A stretch of 64,000 nucleotides of DNA, taken from SZAS-79 sp963844255 (GTDB lineage: Bacteria > Pseudomonadota > Gammaproteobacteria > Burkholderiales > SG8-39). The stretch is from NCBI GenBank assembly GCA_963844255.1, contig CAWJNP010000010.1, positions 28,083-92,082 of the forward strand, given 5' to 3'. Positions 40,090 to 49,480 of this stretch are shown here, one piece after another; within the stretch, counting starts at the first letter, position 1; every line of letters starts with the position of its first letter. Under the pieces are notes generated by a model. That model had not been told where the DNA came from. It did not search any database and saw only the letters and a program-made list of their open reading frames with translations. The position numbers and the translations under genes are program-made.

Positions 40090-40197
40090 GGCCAGAGGGC
40101 AAAGCCCTAGAGAGGAGACTGAGAGACGCCCGCTCGACCTGGCGCCACTCGGTCGTATGCAAGTGGCGTACCCGCTAATGGCTCGAAAATCCGCCTC

Positions 40198-41268
40198 ATG
40201 TTGGGGCGTCATGCACCGAAACACGTGATCGTTCTGGGCATCGAATCGTCTTGCGACGAGACCGGCGTGGCTCTGGTGCAGGCATCGACGGGCCATGCCG
40301 CGCCAAGGCTGCTGGCGCAGGCGCTCCACAGCCAGGTCGACATGCACCAGGCTTATGGCGGCGTCGTGCCCGAACTCGCTTCGCGCGACCACATCCGGCG
40401 GGTGCTACCTCTGACGCGCCGGGTGCTGTCGGAAGCCGGCATCGATTTGTCGCGGATCGACCTGGTCGCCTACACGAAGGGCCCCGGTCTGGCCGGAGCG
40501 CTGCTCGTGGGGGCCGGCGTGGCCGTGTCACTGGCGTTGGCGCTGAACCGCCCGAGCTATGGGGTGCACCACCTCGAAGGTCATCTGCTGTCGCCTTTCC
40601 TGGACGACGAACCTCCGCAGTTCCCCTTCCTGGCGCTGCTGGTCTCGGGCGGGCACACCCAGTTGATGCACGTGCGCGGGGTCGGCGACTACCGGCTGCT
40701 CGGCGAGACGGTCGACGACGCTGCGGGAGAAGCCTTCGACAAGACGGCCAAGCTGCTCGGCCTGGGATACCCGGGCGGGCCGGCGCTGGCCCGGCTGGCC
40801 GAGCGCGGCGACCCGGCTGCGGTGGCCTTGCCCAGGCCCCTGCTCCACAGCGGGGACCTGGACTTTTCCTTTGCCGGCCTGAAGACGGCGGTGATGACGC
40901 GGCTGCAGAAGCTCGGGCCGGCGCCAACGGATCGGGCCCTTGCCGACATGGCGGCCTCCACGCAGCAGGCGATCATCGACGTGCTGGTGGCCAAGTCCCT
41001 GAAGGCGCTGCGCGAGACCGGACTGACTCGCCTGGTGGTCGCCGGTGGCGTGGGCGCCAACGTCCGGCTGCGCGAGACGCTCGACCGGCGAGCTTCCACC
41101 GTCGGTGCCCGCGTGCACTACCCGCCGCCTGCGCTGTGCACGGACAATGGCGCGATGATCGCGCTGGCTGCAGCGCTGCGCTGGCAGCACGGGCAACTGC
41201 CCGCCGACGTCGATGACGCCTTCGACGTCCGCCCGCGCTGGGCGCTCGATTCGCTCGCCCAGCACTGA
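40198..41268 (+). CDS. tsaD: tRNA N6-adenosine threonylcarbamoyltransferase
   Basis: With TsaB and TsaE it makes t6A37 on ANN-decoding tRNAs. The 356 residues include VLGIESSCDETGVALV, the metal-binding HHLEGHLLSP, ALLVSGGHTQLMHV, TVDDAAGEAFDKTAKLLGLGYPGG and the C-terminal GGVGANVRLRETL and PALCTDNGAMIALAA. The ATG at 40198 adds about 11 residues before the conserved start; the in-frame GTG at 40225 is the other option. The isc terminator-like hairpin separates it from fdx. Confidence 0.95.
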   Translation: MLGRHAPKHVIVLGIESSCDETGVALVQASTGHAAPRLLAQALHSQVDMHQAYGGVVPELASRDHIRRVLPLTRRVLSEAGIDLSRIDLVAYTKGPGLAGALLVGAGVAVSLALALNRPSYGVHHLEGHLLSPFLDDEPPQFPFLALLVSGGHTQLMHVRGVGDYRLLGETVDDAAGEAFDKTAKLLGLGYPGGPALARLAERGDPAAVALPRPLLHSGDLDFSFAGLKTAVMTRLQKLGPAPTDRALADMAASTQQAIIDVLVAKSLKALRETGLTRLVVAGGVGANVRLRETLDRRASTVGARVHYPPPALCTDNGAMIALAAALRWQHGQLPADVDDAFDVRPRWALDSLAQH

Positions 41269-41279
41269 GTCCCCTTCCG

Positions 41280-42428
41280 ATGCGCCCGGCCATCGCCCGA
41301 CTTCCCGGTTCCTTGATCCGAGAGGTCGCCAACGCCGGCCTGGGCCGACCCGATGTGCTGGCGTTCTGGTTCGGCGAGAGCGACGAGGTCACGCCGGCGC
41401 CGGTGCGTGAAGCGGCGGCAGCCTCGCTGCAGCGAGGCGAGACCTTCTATTCGCACAACCTGGGCCTGCCCGAGCTGCGCCAGGCGATTGCTGAGTACAT
41501 GTCCGCGCTGCACCCCGCGATAGACGTGGACCGGGTCGCCGTGACCTCGTCCGGCGTGAGCGGCCTGATGATCGCGATGCAGATGCTCGCCGGCGCGGGC
41601 GACGAGGTGGTCGTCGTGGTTCCCGTATGGCCCAACCTGACCGCGCAGCCGGCGATCCTGGGCGCCCGCGTGCGCCGGGTCCCGCTGCACCCGCGGGACG
41701 GCATCTGGCGTCTGGACCTCGACGAACTGCTGGCCAGCGTCACCGCGCGCACGGCGGTCCTGCTGCTCAACGCCCCCAACAACCCCAGCGGCTGGACGCT
41801 TTCGCGCGACGAGCAGGAAGCGCTGCTGGCGCACTGCCGCGGCACCGGGACATGGATCGTCGCCGACGAGGTCTACGAGCGAGTCTGGTTCGGCGACGGC
41901 CCGGCAGCGCCGAGCTTCCTCGACCTGGCGGCGCCCGACGATCGCGTCGTCGTCGTGCACAGCTTCTCGAAGAGCTTCCTGATGACGGGCTGGCGGCTCG
42001 GCTGGCTGGTGCTGCCTGCCGACCACGTGGCGGCAGCGGGCAAGCTGCTCGAATACAACAGCTCTTGCGCGCCGGTATTCGTCCAGCGCGGCGCGCAGGC
42101 CGCGCTGGCGGATGCCGGTGCTTCGGTGCCGGCCCTGGTGGCTCGATTGCGTGTCGCGCGGGACCGGCTCTGCGCCGGACTGCAGCCCTTGCCCGGCGTC
42201 ACGGCTGCCGCGCCGCAAGGCGGCATGTATGCCTTCTTTCGCATCGAGGGCCAGGGCGATTCGCTCGCGCTGGCCAAGCGCCTCGTACGCGACCACGGTC
42301 TGGGGCTGGCGCCGGGCCTGGCCTTCGGCCCCGAGGGGGAGGGCTGGCTGCGCTGGTGTTTTGCCACCCACCGGCTGGAACGGCTCGACGCCGGCGTGCA
42401 GCGTCTGAAGCTGGCCTTGAGCCTATAA
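41280..42428 (+). CDS. PLP-dependent class I/II aminotransferase
   Basis: A 382-residue aminotransferase of fold type I with unknown substrate. Visible: FGESDEVTPAPVREAA at the substrate side, LLNAPNNPSGWTL, VADEVYERVWF and the PLP lysine in SFSKSFLMTGWRLGW, ending with a GLGLAPGLAFGPEGEGWLRW arginine segment. It starts 11 bases after tsaD and is followed by rpsO. A TATAAT at 42424-42429 in its last codons may belong to the rpsO promoter. Confidence 0.9.
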   Translation: MRPAIARLPGSLIREVANAGLGRPDVLAFWFGESDEVTPAPVREAAAASLQRGETFYSHNLGLPELRQAIAEYMSALHPAIDVDRVAVTSSGVSGLMIAMQMLAGAGDEVVVVVPVWPNLTAQPAILGARVRRVPLHPRDGIWRLDLDELLASVTARTAVLLLNAPNNPSGWTLSRDEQEALLAHCRGTGTWIVADEVYERVWFGDGPAAPSFLDLAAPDDRVVVVHSFSKSFLMTGWRLGWLVLPADHVAAAGKLLEYNSSCAPVFVQRGAQAALADAGASVPALVARLRVARDRLCAGLQPLPGVTAAAPQGGMYAFFRIEGQGDSLALAKRLVRDHGLGLAPGLAFGPEGEGWLRWCFATHRLERLDAGVQRLKLALSL

Positions 42429-42429
42429 T
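42424..42429 (+). promoter_or_regulatory. Candidate -10 box for rpsO-pnp
   Basis: A perfect TATAAT lies at the stop codon of the aminotransferase gene, 149 bases before the rpsO ATG. No good -35 is present at 16-18 bases. The long leader would be available for S15 autoregulation. Confidence 0.4.
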
Positions 42430-42577
42430 GTTTCTTGGCTGGGGGTTCTGATCCCGGGCCTTAGCACGGCGCCGGTCGGTTTCACTGGCGATCCGCAAGT
42501 TTGAAACACCGGAAGCCACCCGCCTCGCCTGGCCTGGGCCACGTGGCATGGGATTCCGGAAGCTTCAGGAACTTTCC

Positions 42578-42847
42578 ATGACCATGACCGTGGCCGAGAA
42601 GGCCGAAATCATCAAGGACAACGCGCGTGCCGGTGCCGACACGGGTTCGCCCGAGGTGCAGGTGGCGCTGCTGACAGCGCGCATCAACCAGTTGACGCCG
42701 CATTTCAAGGAACATCAAAAGGATCATCACGGTCGACGTGGACTGATCAAGATGGTCAACCAGCGCAAGCGCCTGCTGAGTTACCTGAAGAGCAAGGATG
42801 CGGACCGCTATACCTCGCTCATCTCTAAGCTCGGTCTGCGTAAGTGA
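42578..42847 (+). CDS. rpsO: 30S ribosomal protein S15
   Basis: Primary 16S rRNA-binding protein of the small subunit platform. The 89 residues are full length, with DTGSPEVQVALLTARINQLT, HFKEHQKDHHGRRGLIKMV and RKRLLSYLKSKDADRY. The ATG at 42578 has CAGGAAC upstream. It precedes pnp, the conserved bacterial pair; the two are separated by a 166-base gap holding an inverted repeat. Confidence 0.97.
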   Translation: MTMTVAEKAEIIKDNARAGADTGSPEVQVALLTARINQLTPHFKEHQKDHHGRRGLIKMVNQRKRLLSYLKSKDADRYTSLISKLGLRK

Positions 42848-42922
42848 GTCTTGCCGTCCCGGGTGCCTGCCGCCGGGGATGGTGTCCAACCCGGAGTCGG
42901 ACCGCGTCTCGAGCACCTGCTG

Positions 42923-42968
42923 TGTCATTCCATGGCCGTACCTGCCCGGGTGCCGCGATGGAATGGCA
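42923..42968 (+). promoter_or_regulatory. pnp: Inverted repeat in the pnp leader
   Basis: CATTCCAT (42926-42933) pairs perfectly with ATGGAATG (42958-42965), and TG/CA pairs plus wobbles extend the stem to about 11 bases around a 24-base loop. A hairpin in this position resembles the RNase III-processed leader through which PNPase represses its own mRNA in E. coli. Confidence 0.5.
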
Positions 42969-43013
42969 TGGTTGCCTCGGCCCGGCGACTCCCCACCCTG
43001 AGGAGAGATCCGC

Positions 43014-45272
43014 ATGAGCATCTTCAACAAGGTCACCAAGACCTTCCAGTGGGGCAACCACAGCGTCACCATGGAAACGGGCGAGATCGCCCGCCAGTCC
43101 TCCGGTGCCGTGCTGGTCAACATCGACGACACCGTGGTGCTGGCCACCGTGGTGGCGCGCACCGCGGCCAAGGCGGGGCAGGACTTCTTCCCGCTCACGG
43201 TCGACTACATCGAGAAGACGTATGCCGCCGGCAAGATCCCGGGCAGCTTCTTCAAGCGCGAAGGTCGTCCGAGTGAACTCGAGACGCTGACCAGCCGGCT
43301 GATCGACCGGCCGATCCGGCCGCTGTTCCCGGAAGGCTTCTTCAACGAAGTTCAGGTCGTCATTCATGTGCTGAGCCTGAACCCCGAGGTCCAGGCCGAC
43401 ATCGCCGCGATGATCGGGACCAGCGCGGCGCTGGCGATCAGCGGCATCCCGTTCAACGGCCCGATCGGTGCCGCGCGCGTGGGCTATGTCGATGGCGGCT
43501 ACGTGCTGAACCCGGGCAAGACCGAGCTCGGCTTCAGCCAGCTCGAGCTCATCGTTGCCGGGACCGAATCGGCGGTGTTGATGGTCGAGAGCGAGGCCGA
43601 CCAGCTGAGCGAGGAAATCATGCTGGGCGCCGTGGTCTACGGCCACGAGCAGGGCAAGGTGGCCATCGCCGCCATCAACGAGCTGGTCCGCGACGCCGGC
43701 AAGCCCGAGTGGCAGTGGACGCCGCCGGCCAAGGACGACGCCTTCATCGGCAAGGTCACGGCGATGGCCGAGGAGCGCCTGCGTGCGGCCTACCAGATCC
43801 GCAGCAAGCAAGCCCGCACCCAGGCCTGCCGCGAAGTGACCGCACTGGTCGTGGGCTCGCTGACGGAGGAGGGCGTGGCGTTCGACAAGGTCGAGGTCGA
43901 GGGCATGCTGTTCGACATCGAGTCGCGCATCGTGCGAGGCCAGATCCTGGCCGGCGAGCCGCGCATCGACGGCCGCGACACGCGCACCGTGCGCCCGATC
44001 GAGATACGCCATGGCGTGCTCCCCCGGACCCACGGCTCGGCGCTGTTCACGCGCGGCGAGACGCAGGCGCTGGTGGCTGCCACGCTGGGCACCGAACGCG
44101 ACGCGCAGCGCATCGACGCGCTGTCGGGCGACTTCGAAGACCGCTTCATGATGCACTACAACATGCCTCCGTTCGCCACCGGCGAGACGGGGCGCGTGGG
44201 CAGCCCGAAGCGGCGCGAGATCGGCCACGGCCGGCTTGCCAAGCGCGCCCTGATCGCCGCCCTGCCGAGCAAGGACGAATTCCCCTACACGCTGCGCGTG
44301 GTGTCCGAAATCACCGAGAGCAACGGCTCGTCTTCGATGGCCTCGGTCTGCGGCGGCTGCCTGGCCCTGATGGATGCCGGCGTGCCGATGAAGGCGCACG
44401 TGGCGGGCATCGCGATGGGCCTGATCAAGGAGGGCAACCGCTTCGCGGTGCTGACCGACATCCTGGGCGACGAGGACCACCTGGGCGATATGGACTTCAA
44501 GGTCGCAGGCACCGCCGCCGGCGTGACGGCATTGCAGATGGACATCAAGATCCAGGGCATCACGAAGGAGATCATGCAGGTGGCGCTGGCGCAGGCCAAG
44601 GAGGCGCGGCTGCACATCCTGGGCAAGATGGTCGAGGCGATGGGCGAAGCCAAGGCCGAGGTCAGCCCGTTCGCGCCGCGCCTGTACACGATGAAGATCA
44701 ATCCGGAGAAGATCCGCGACGTCATCGGCAAGGGTGGCTCGACCATCCGCGCGCTGACCGAGGAAACCGGCTGCACGATCGACATCGCCGAGGACGGCAC
44801 CATCACGATCGCATCGGTCGACGCCGACAAGGCCGAACACGCCAAGCAGCGCATCACCGAGATCACGGCCGAGGCCGAGGTCGGTGCCATCTACGAGGGC
44901 CCGGTGACGAAGATCCTGGACTTCGGTGCCCTGGTCAACATCCTGCCGGGCAAGGACGGCCTTCTGCACATCAGCCAGATCGCACACCAGCGCGTAGAGA
45001 AGGTGACCGACTTCCTGACCGAAGGCCAGGTCGTCAAGGTCAAGGTGCTGGAGACCGACGACAAGGGGCGAATCAAGCTGTCGCTGAAGGCCCTGCTCGA
45101 CAAGCCCGAAGGCTATGTCGAGGAGGAGCGTCCGCGCCGGGACCGCGGGGACCGTGGAGACAGGCCGCGCAGAGAGCACCGGGAGCCGAGGGAGCCGCGC
45201 GAGGCGGCGGCCGAAGCGCAGCCGGCCGAAGGTGTGGCGCCTGGCGGCGAGCCGCCGGCGCAGTCCGACTAG
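43014..45272 (+). CDS. pnp: Polyribonucleotide nucleotidyltransferase (PNPase)
   Basis: Phosphorolytic 3'-5' exoribonuclease of mRNA decay. The 752 residues contain two RNase PH domains (FFPLTVDYIEKTYAAGKIPG, RIDGRDTRTVRPIEI, GSALFTRGETQAL), the KH domain with IGKGGSTIRAL, the S1 domain (AIYEGPVTKILDFGALVNI, GLLHISQIA) and an Arg/Asp/Glu low-complexity tail of about 40 residues (RRDRGDRGDRPRREHR). E. coli PNPase is 711 residues, so the tail is an extension. AGGAGAG lies before the ATG at 43014. Confidence 0.97.
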   Translation: MSIFNKVTKTFQWGNHSVTMETGEIARQSSGAVLVNIDDTVVLATVVARTAAKAGQDFFPLTVDYIEKTYAAGKIPGSFFKREGRPSELETLTSRLIDRPIRPLFPEGFFNEVQVVIHVLSLNPEVQADIAAMIGTSAALAISGIPFNGPIGAARVGYVDGGYVLNPGKTELGFSQLELIVAGTESAVLMVESEADQLSEEIMLGAVVYGHEQGKVAIAAINELVRDAGKPEWQWTPPAKDDAFIGKVTAMAEERLRAAYQIRSKQARTQACREVTALVVGSLTEEGVAFDKVEVEGMLFDIESRIVRGQILAGEPRIDGRDTRTVRPIEIRHGVLPRTHGSALFTRGETQALVAATLGTERDAQRIDALSGDFEDRFMMHYNMPPFATGETGRVGSPKRREIGHGRLAKRALIAALPSKDEFPYTLRVVSEITESNGSSSMASVCGGCLALMDAGVPMKAHVAGIAMGLIKEGNRFAVLTDILGDEDHLGDMDFKVAGTAAGVTALQMDIKIQGITKEIMQVALAQAKEARLHILGKMVEAMGEAKAEVSPFAPRLYTMKINPEKIRDVIGKGGSTIRALTEETGCTIDIAEDGTITIASVDADKAEHAKQRITEITAEAEVGAIYEGPVTKILDFGALVNILPGKDGLLHISQIAHQRVEKVTDFLTEGQVVKVKVLETDDKGRIKLSLKALLDKPEGYVEEERPRRDRGDRGDRPRREHREPREPREAAAEAQPAEGVAPGGEPPAQSD

Positions 45273-45291
45273 GTCGCGGGCGGGTCTGGCC

Positions 45292-46278
45292 ATGCGTGCG
45301 GTGGAGATCGTCCGCCCGGGCGCGCCCGAGGTGCTTTGCGAGACGCGACGCCCGGACCCGGTGCCGGTGGCCGGCGAGTTGCTGATCCGCGTGGTCGCCT
45401 CAGGCGTCAACCGGCCCGACGTGCTGCAGCGCAAGGGCCTGTACCCCATGCCGCCCGGCGTGTCCGACCTGCCGGGGCTGGAGATTGCCGGCACCGTGGC
45501 CGGCGGTTCGGCGGCCGATCTCCAGGCGGCCGGCGTGATGCTCGGCGACCGCGTGTGCGCCTTGGTGGCCGGCGGGGGCTATGCCGAACTGTGCGTCGCT
45601 CCGGCAGGGCAGGTGCTGCCTGTGCCCAAGGGCCTGAGCGACATCGAAGCGGCGAGTTTGCCGGAGACCTTCTTCACGGTCTGGCAGAACGTTTTTTCGA
45701 TCTGCGGCCTGCGGGCTGGCGAATGGCTATTGGTACAAGGCGGCTCGAGCGGCATTGGCGTCACCGCGATCCAGCTCGCCAGAGCCCATGGTGCGCACGT
45801 GATCGTCACGGCGGGCAGTGAAGAGAAATGTGCTGCCTGCGTGGCGCTGGGCGCCGACCATGCCATCAACTACCGCAGCCAGGATTTCGCTGCCGAGGTC
45901 AAGCGCCTGACAGACGGGCGGGGCGTGAACGTGGTGCTCGACATGGTGGCGGGAGACTACATCGGGCGCGAGCTCCAGTGCATGGCCGACGACGGCCGCC
46001 TGGCACTGATCGCCGTGCAGGGAGGCGCCCGCAGCGAGGTCGATGCAGGGCTGCTGCTGCGCAAGCGTCTGTCGATCACGGGATCGACGCTGAGACCGCG
46101 GCCCGTGGCCTACAAGACGGAGCTGGCGCGAGCGCTTCGGGCCACGGTCTGGCCCTGGTTGGAGGCCGGACTGGTCAAGCCGGTCATCCACCAGGTGTTC
46201 CCTGCCGCCCAGGCCGCTGCGGCGCACGCGCTGATGGAGTCGAGTACCCATGTGGGCAAGATCGTCCTAACCTGGTGA
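45292..46278 (+). CDS. NAD(P)H quinone oxidoreductase, PIG3-type
   Basis: Medium-chain dehydrogenase/reductase without catalytic zinc, probably reducing quinones with NADPH. The 328 residues show SGVNRPDVLQRKGLYPMPPG, GLEIAGTVAGG, the Rossmann segment LLVQGGSSGIGVTAIQLA and GRLALIAVQGG; the PIG3 (TIGR02824) family is of the same length. It starts 19 bases after pnp, and tpiA follows 5 bases after its stop. Confidence 0.9.
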   Translation: MRAVEIVRPGAPEVLCETRRPDPVPVAGELLIRVVASGVNRPDVLQRKGLYPMPPGVSDLPGLEIAGTVAGGSAADLQAAGVMLGDRVCALVAGGGYAELCVAPAGQVLPVPKGLSDIEAASLPETFFTVWQNVFSICGLRAGEWLLVQGGSSGIGVTAIQLARAHGAHVIVTAGSEEKCAACVALGADHAINYRSQDFAAEVKRLTDGRGVNVVLDMVAGDYIGRELQCMADDGRLALIAVQGGARSEVDAGLLLRKRLSITGSTLRPRPVAYKTELARALRATVWPWLEAGLVKPVIHQVFPAAQAAAAHALMESSTHVGKIVLTW

Positions 46279-46283
46279 ACGCA

Positions 46284-47024
46284 ATGAGAAAGAAGCTGGT
46301 CGTTGGCAACTGGAAGATGCATGGCAGCCGCGCAGCCAATGCCGAGCTGTTGGCGGGCATCCTGGCGGGGCGCCCGTATGCCGTGGACGTCGCGGTGTGC
46401 GTTCCGTACCCGTACCTGCCGGACATGGCGTCGACGCTTGCGTCGAGCGATGTCCGCTGGGGCGCGCAAGACTGCTCCCCCCACGAGCAGGGCGCCTACA
46501 CGGGCGAGGTGTCGGCGGCGATGCTGGCCGAGTTCGGCTGCCGTTTCGCGATCGTCGGCCATTCCGAGCGGCGCGCCTACCACGCAGAAGGCGACGAACT
46601 CGTGGCCGACAAGGCGAAGGCGGCGCTGGCGCGGGGCGTGACACCCATCGTCTGCGTTGGCGAGACGCTCGAGCAGCGCGATGGCGGCCAGACGCAGGCG
46701 GTGGTCAAACGCCAACTCTCGGCGGTGATCCATGCGCTGGCACATTGTGCGAGCGAAATCGTCGTTGCCTACGAGCCTGTCTGGGCCATCGGCACCGGCC
46801 GCACGGCCACGCCCGAGCAGGCCCAGGAGGTGCACAAGGTGCTGCGTGCGCAGTTGCATGCAGCGACCGGCCATGGCGGCGAGATCAAGATTCTTTACGG
46901 CGGCAGCGTCAAGCCCGACAACGCCGGCATTCTCTTTGCCCAGCCCGATATCGACGGTGGCTTGATCGGCGGCGCTTCGCTGAAGGCTGCTGATTTCATC
47001 GCCATCTGTCGGGCGGTGGGCTAG
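46284..47024 (+). CDS. tpiA: Triosephosphate isomerase
   Basis: Glycolytic interconversion of dihydroxyacetone phosphate and glyceraldehyde 3-phosphate. The 246 residues keep Lys in VGNWKMHGS, His in IVGHSERRAYH, the catalytic Glu in AYEPVWAIGTGRTA (signature) and the phosphate loop GGSVKPDNA. I chose the ATG at 46284; a GTG at 46275 is in frame and overlaps the upstream stop. The tpiA-secG-tRNA-Leu-nuo order is widely conserved in Burkholderiales. Confidence 0.96.
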   Translation: MRKKLVVGNWKMHGSRAANAELLAGILAGRPYAVDVAVCVPYPYLPDMASTLASSDVRWGAQDCSPHEQGAYTGEVSAAMLAEFGCRFAIVGHSERRAYHAEGDELVADKAKAALARGVTPIVCVGETLEQRDGGQTQAVVKRQLSAVIHALAHCASEIVVAYEPVWAIGTGRTATPEQAQEVHKVLRAQLHAATGHGGEIKILYGGSVKPDNAGILFAQPDIDGGLIGGASLKAADFIAICRAVG

Positions 47025-47056
47025 CCTTTCTTCCTCGGATTCGGAGCCCTTTTCAA

Positions 47057-47449
47057 ATGCACGTCTGGATGACCCTTGTGCTCGTGCTGCAGTTGCTCAC
47101 TGCCTTCGTGATGATCGGCCTGGTGCTGATCCAGCACGGCAAGGGCGCCGACATGGGCGCCAGCTTTGGCGGCGGCTCCTCGGGCAGCCTGTTCGGCGCG
47201 ACCGGCAGCGCCAACTTCCTTTCTCGCAGCACCGCCGTGTGCGCCACGGTGTTCTTCGCCGCCACGTTGGCCCTGGCCTTCATGGCCAATGACCGCAGTG
47301 GTGGCGTCTTCACCGGCGGCAGCGTGCTGGACCGGGCCGCACCCGCGGCGAGTGCACCCGCGGCATCGGGCGAGATCCCCGCTCCCGCAGCGGTGCTGCC
47401 GGCGGCCCCTGCCTCGCAGGTCGCACCGGGCGCGATCCCGACCCAGTAG
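47057..47449 (+). CDS. secG: Preprotein translocase subunit SecG
   Basis: Small inner-membrane subunit of SecYEG. The 130 residues have two hydrophobic segments (about 5-25 and 57-75) around the conserved IQHGKGADMGASFGGGSSGSLFG loop, then FLSRSTAVCATVFF. The last ~40 residues are Ala/Pro-rich and periplasmic or cytoplasmic tail-like. It starts 32 bases after tpiA. Confidence 0.95.
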   Translation: MHVWMTLVLVLQLLTAFVMIGLVLIQHGKGADMGASFGGGSSGSLFGATGSANFLSRSTAVCATVFFAATLALAFMANDRSGGVFTGGSVLDRAAPAASAPAASGEIPAPAAVLPAAPASQVAPGAIPTQ

Positions 47450-47575
47450 GCCAGTCGGCTGCACGGCGGGAACCGCGCACAAACTGGATAGAATCTTCGG
47501 CTGATTCATGGGTCGTTGACCGATGCGAGCCGAACGAACGGTTGATTGCCCATCGGCGACCGGCCGGATTGAACT

Positions 47576-47660
47576 GCCGACGTGGTGAAACTGGTAGACA
47601 CGCTATCTTGAGGGGGTAGTGGCGAAAGCTGTGCGAGTTCGAGTCTCGCCGTCGGCACCA
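47576..47660 (+). tRNA. tRNA-Leu(GAG)
   Basis: An 85-base cloverleaf with encoded CCA. Acceptor GCCGACG pairs with CGTCGGC. The anticodon arm CTATC-TTGAGGG-GGTAG gives anticodon GAG at 47610-47612. The variable arm is long (TGGCGAAAGCTGT region) as for leucine, and the T arm is GCGAGTTCGAGTCTCGC. It lies between secG and nuoA. Confidence 0.95.
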
Positions 47661-47697
47661 GGCCCTGCGGGGCACTGAGCGAACGAACGAGGGGTCT

Positions 47698-47724
47698 CGT
47701 GCTGCCACGCCAAGGGGCAGCACG
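47698..47724. terminator. Hairpin between tRNA-Leu and nuoA
   Basis: CGTGCTGCC pairs perfectly with GGCAGCACG around a 9-base loop, 38 bases after the tRNA end. No T run follows. It could end the tRNA transcript or sit in the nuo leader. Confidence 0.45.
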
Positions 47725-47827
47725 GGTGGATGGAAGGGCATGCGCTTAGCGCTGTTTCCGTGGGTTGCGCAAAGCGCGCTTGTTCTCCTGCCCGCGTCTT
47801 CCGAACTGACAAGGCGGTGACGACACG

Positions 47828-48187
47828 ATGGACCTGCAAGCCTATGTGCCCGTGATCCTGTTCATCCTGGTGGGTATCGGCGTCGGCGTGGCGCCGCAGG
47901 TGATGGGATTCGTGTTCGGTCCGAACCGGCCGGACGCCGAGAAGAACAGCCCTTACGAATGCGGCTTCGAGGCCTTCGAGGACGCGCGCATGAAGTTCGA
48001 CGTGCGCTACTACCTCGTTGCCATCCTCTTCATCCTGTTCGACCTGGAGATAGCCTTTCTGTTTCCATGGGCGGTGGCCCTGCGGGAGATCGGTCCGGCA
48101 GGGTTCTGGGCGATGATGATCTTCCTGGGCGTTCTGGTGGTGGGTTTCATCTACGAATGGAAGAAGGGCGCTCTCGACTGGGAGTGA
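47828..48187 (+). CDS. nuoA: NADH-quinone oxidoreductase subunit A
   Basis: Membrane subunit of complex I next to the quinone channel. The 119 residues have three hydrophobic helices and the conserved PNRPDAEKNSPYECGFEAFEDARMKFDVRYYLVAILFILFDLE loop region (SPYECGFE is the loop Cys motif). It is the first nuo gene; the promoter probably lies in 47661-47827. Confidence 0.97.
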   Translation: MDLQAYVPVILFILVGIGVGVAPQVMGFVFGPNRPDAEKNSPYECGFEAFEDARMKFDVRYYLVAILFILFDLEIAFLFPWAVALREIGPAGFWAMMIFLGVLVVGFIYEWKKGALDWE

Positions 48188-48194
48188 ACAAACA

Positions 48195-48275
48195 ATGAAC
48201 AACCCCCGAAGACACATCCGTTGGCAGCTTCCCGAGAGGGCTTCGGCGCCCTTGCGTCGACTGCACGGAGGCTGA
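48195..48275 (+). other. Candidate 26-codon ORF bridging nuoA and nuoB
   Basis: The ATG lies 7 bases after the nuoA stop and the TGA ends one base before the nuoB ATG. The peptide begins MNNPRRHIRWQLPERAS and is Arg-rich. GGAG, the likely nuoB ribosome site, lies inside it. It may be chance. Confidence 0.2.
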
Positions 48276-48276
48276 G

Positions 48277-48749
<473 letters not shown>

Positions 48750-48753
<4 letters not shown>

Positions 48754-49349
48754 CAAGCAGGCTCGACTCCCTTCAGGCCTCACTGACCTCGGGCCTTGGC
48801 GATGCGGTCAAGACGATCGTTCGCGACCGCGGCGAGATCACCGTCACGCTGCACGCCAGTGCCTATGCGCAAGCGATGTCGACGTTGCACACCCATCCGG
48901 GGCTTCGGTTCGAGCAGCTGATCGACCTTTGCGGCGTGGACTACTCGAGCTGGAAGGACGCGCCGTGGGAGGGCGCGCGCTACGCCGTCGTGTCGCACTT
49001 GCTGTCCATCAGTCTGAACCACCGACTGCGGGTGCGCGTGTTCGCCCTCGACGAGGACATGCCGTCGTTGCCCAGCGTGACCGGCATCTGGAGCTCCGCA
49101 AACTGGTTCGAGCGCGAGGCCTTCGACCTTTACGGCATCGTCTTCGAGGGCCACACCGACCTCCGCCGGATCCTCACCGACTACGGCTTCATCGGTCATC
49201 CGATGCGCAAGGATTTCCCCGTCACGGGCCATGTGGAGATGCGCTACGACGCCGAGAGCAAGCGTGTGATCTACCAGCCGGTGACCATCGAGCCGCGCGA
49301 GATCACGCCGCGCGTGGTGCGCGAAGAGAACTACGGCGGCTTGAACTGA
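48750..49349 (+). CDS. nuoC: NADH-quinone oxidoreductase subunit C
   Basis: Peripheral-arm subunit (30 kDa family) near NuoB and NuoD; 199 residues, separate from nuoD as in most betaproteobacteria. Signature: WFEREAFDLYGIVFEGHTDLRRILTDYGF, then GHPMRKDFPVTG. The first ~30 residues are variable. Coupled to nuoB by ATGA. Confidence 0.96.
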
Positions 49350-49480
49350 TGCCATTGCACTTGGACGGTTACTTCGGCGGTGGCCGCCGGCGTCGCGAGC
49401 ATGAACTCGCGGGGGAAAGACCCCTCGGCGTTGGATTCGTGCGTGATCCGTCCCTTGCCTGCAGGGTATGGCATGGCTGA
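49349..49480 (+). other. Candidate 43-codon ORF bridging nuoC and nuoD
   Basis: The ATG overlaps the nuoC stop (TGATG) and the stop overlaps the nuoD start by 8 bases. The peptide starts MPLHLDGYFGGGRRRREHEL and is rich in Arg and Gly. The gap of 123 bases is the longest inside the nuo operon. Confidence 0.2.

Noticed and set aside
42825..45494. An 889-residue minus-strand ORF opposite pnp
   Set aside because: It is a GC-rich antisense shadow of pnp, with low-complexity composition and no domain I recognise.
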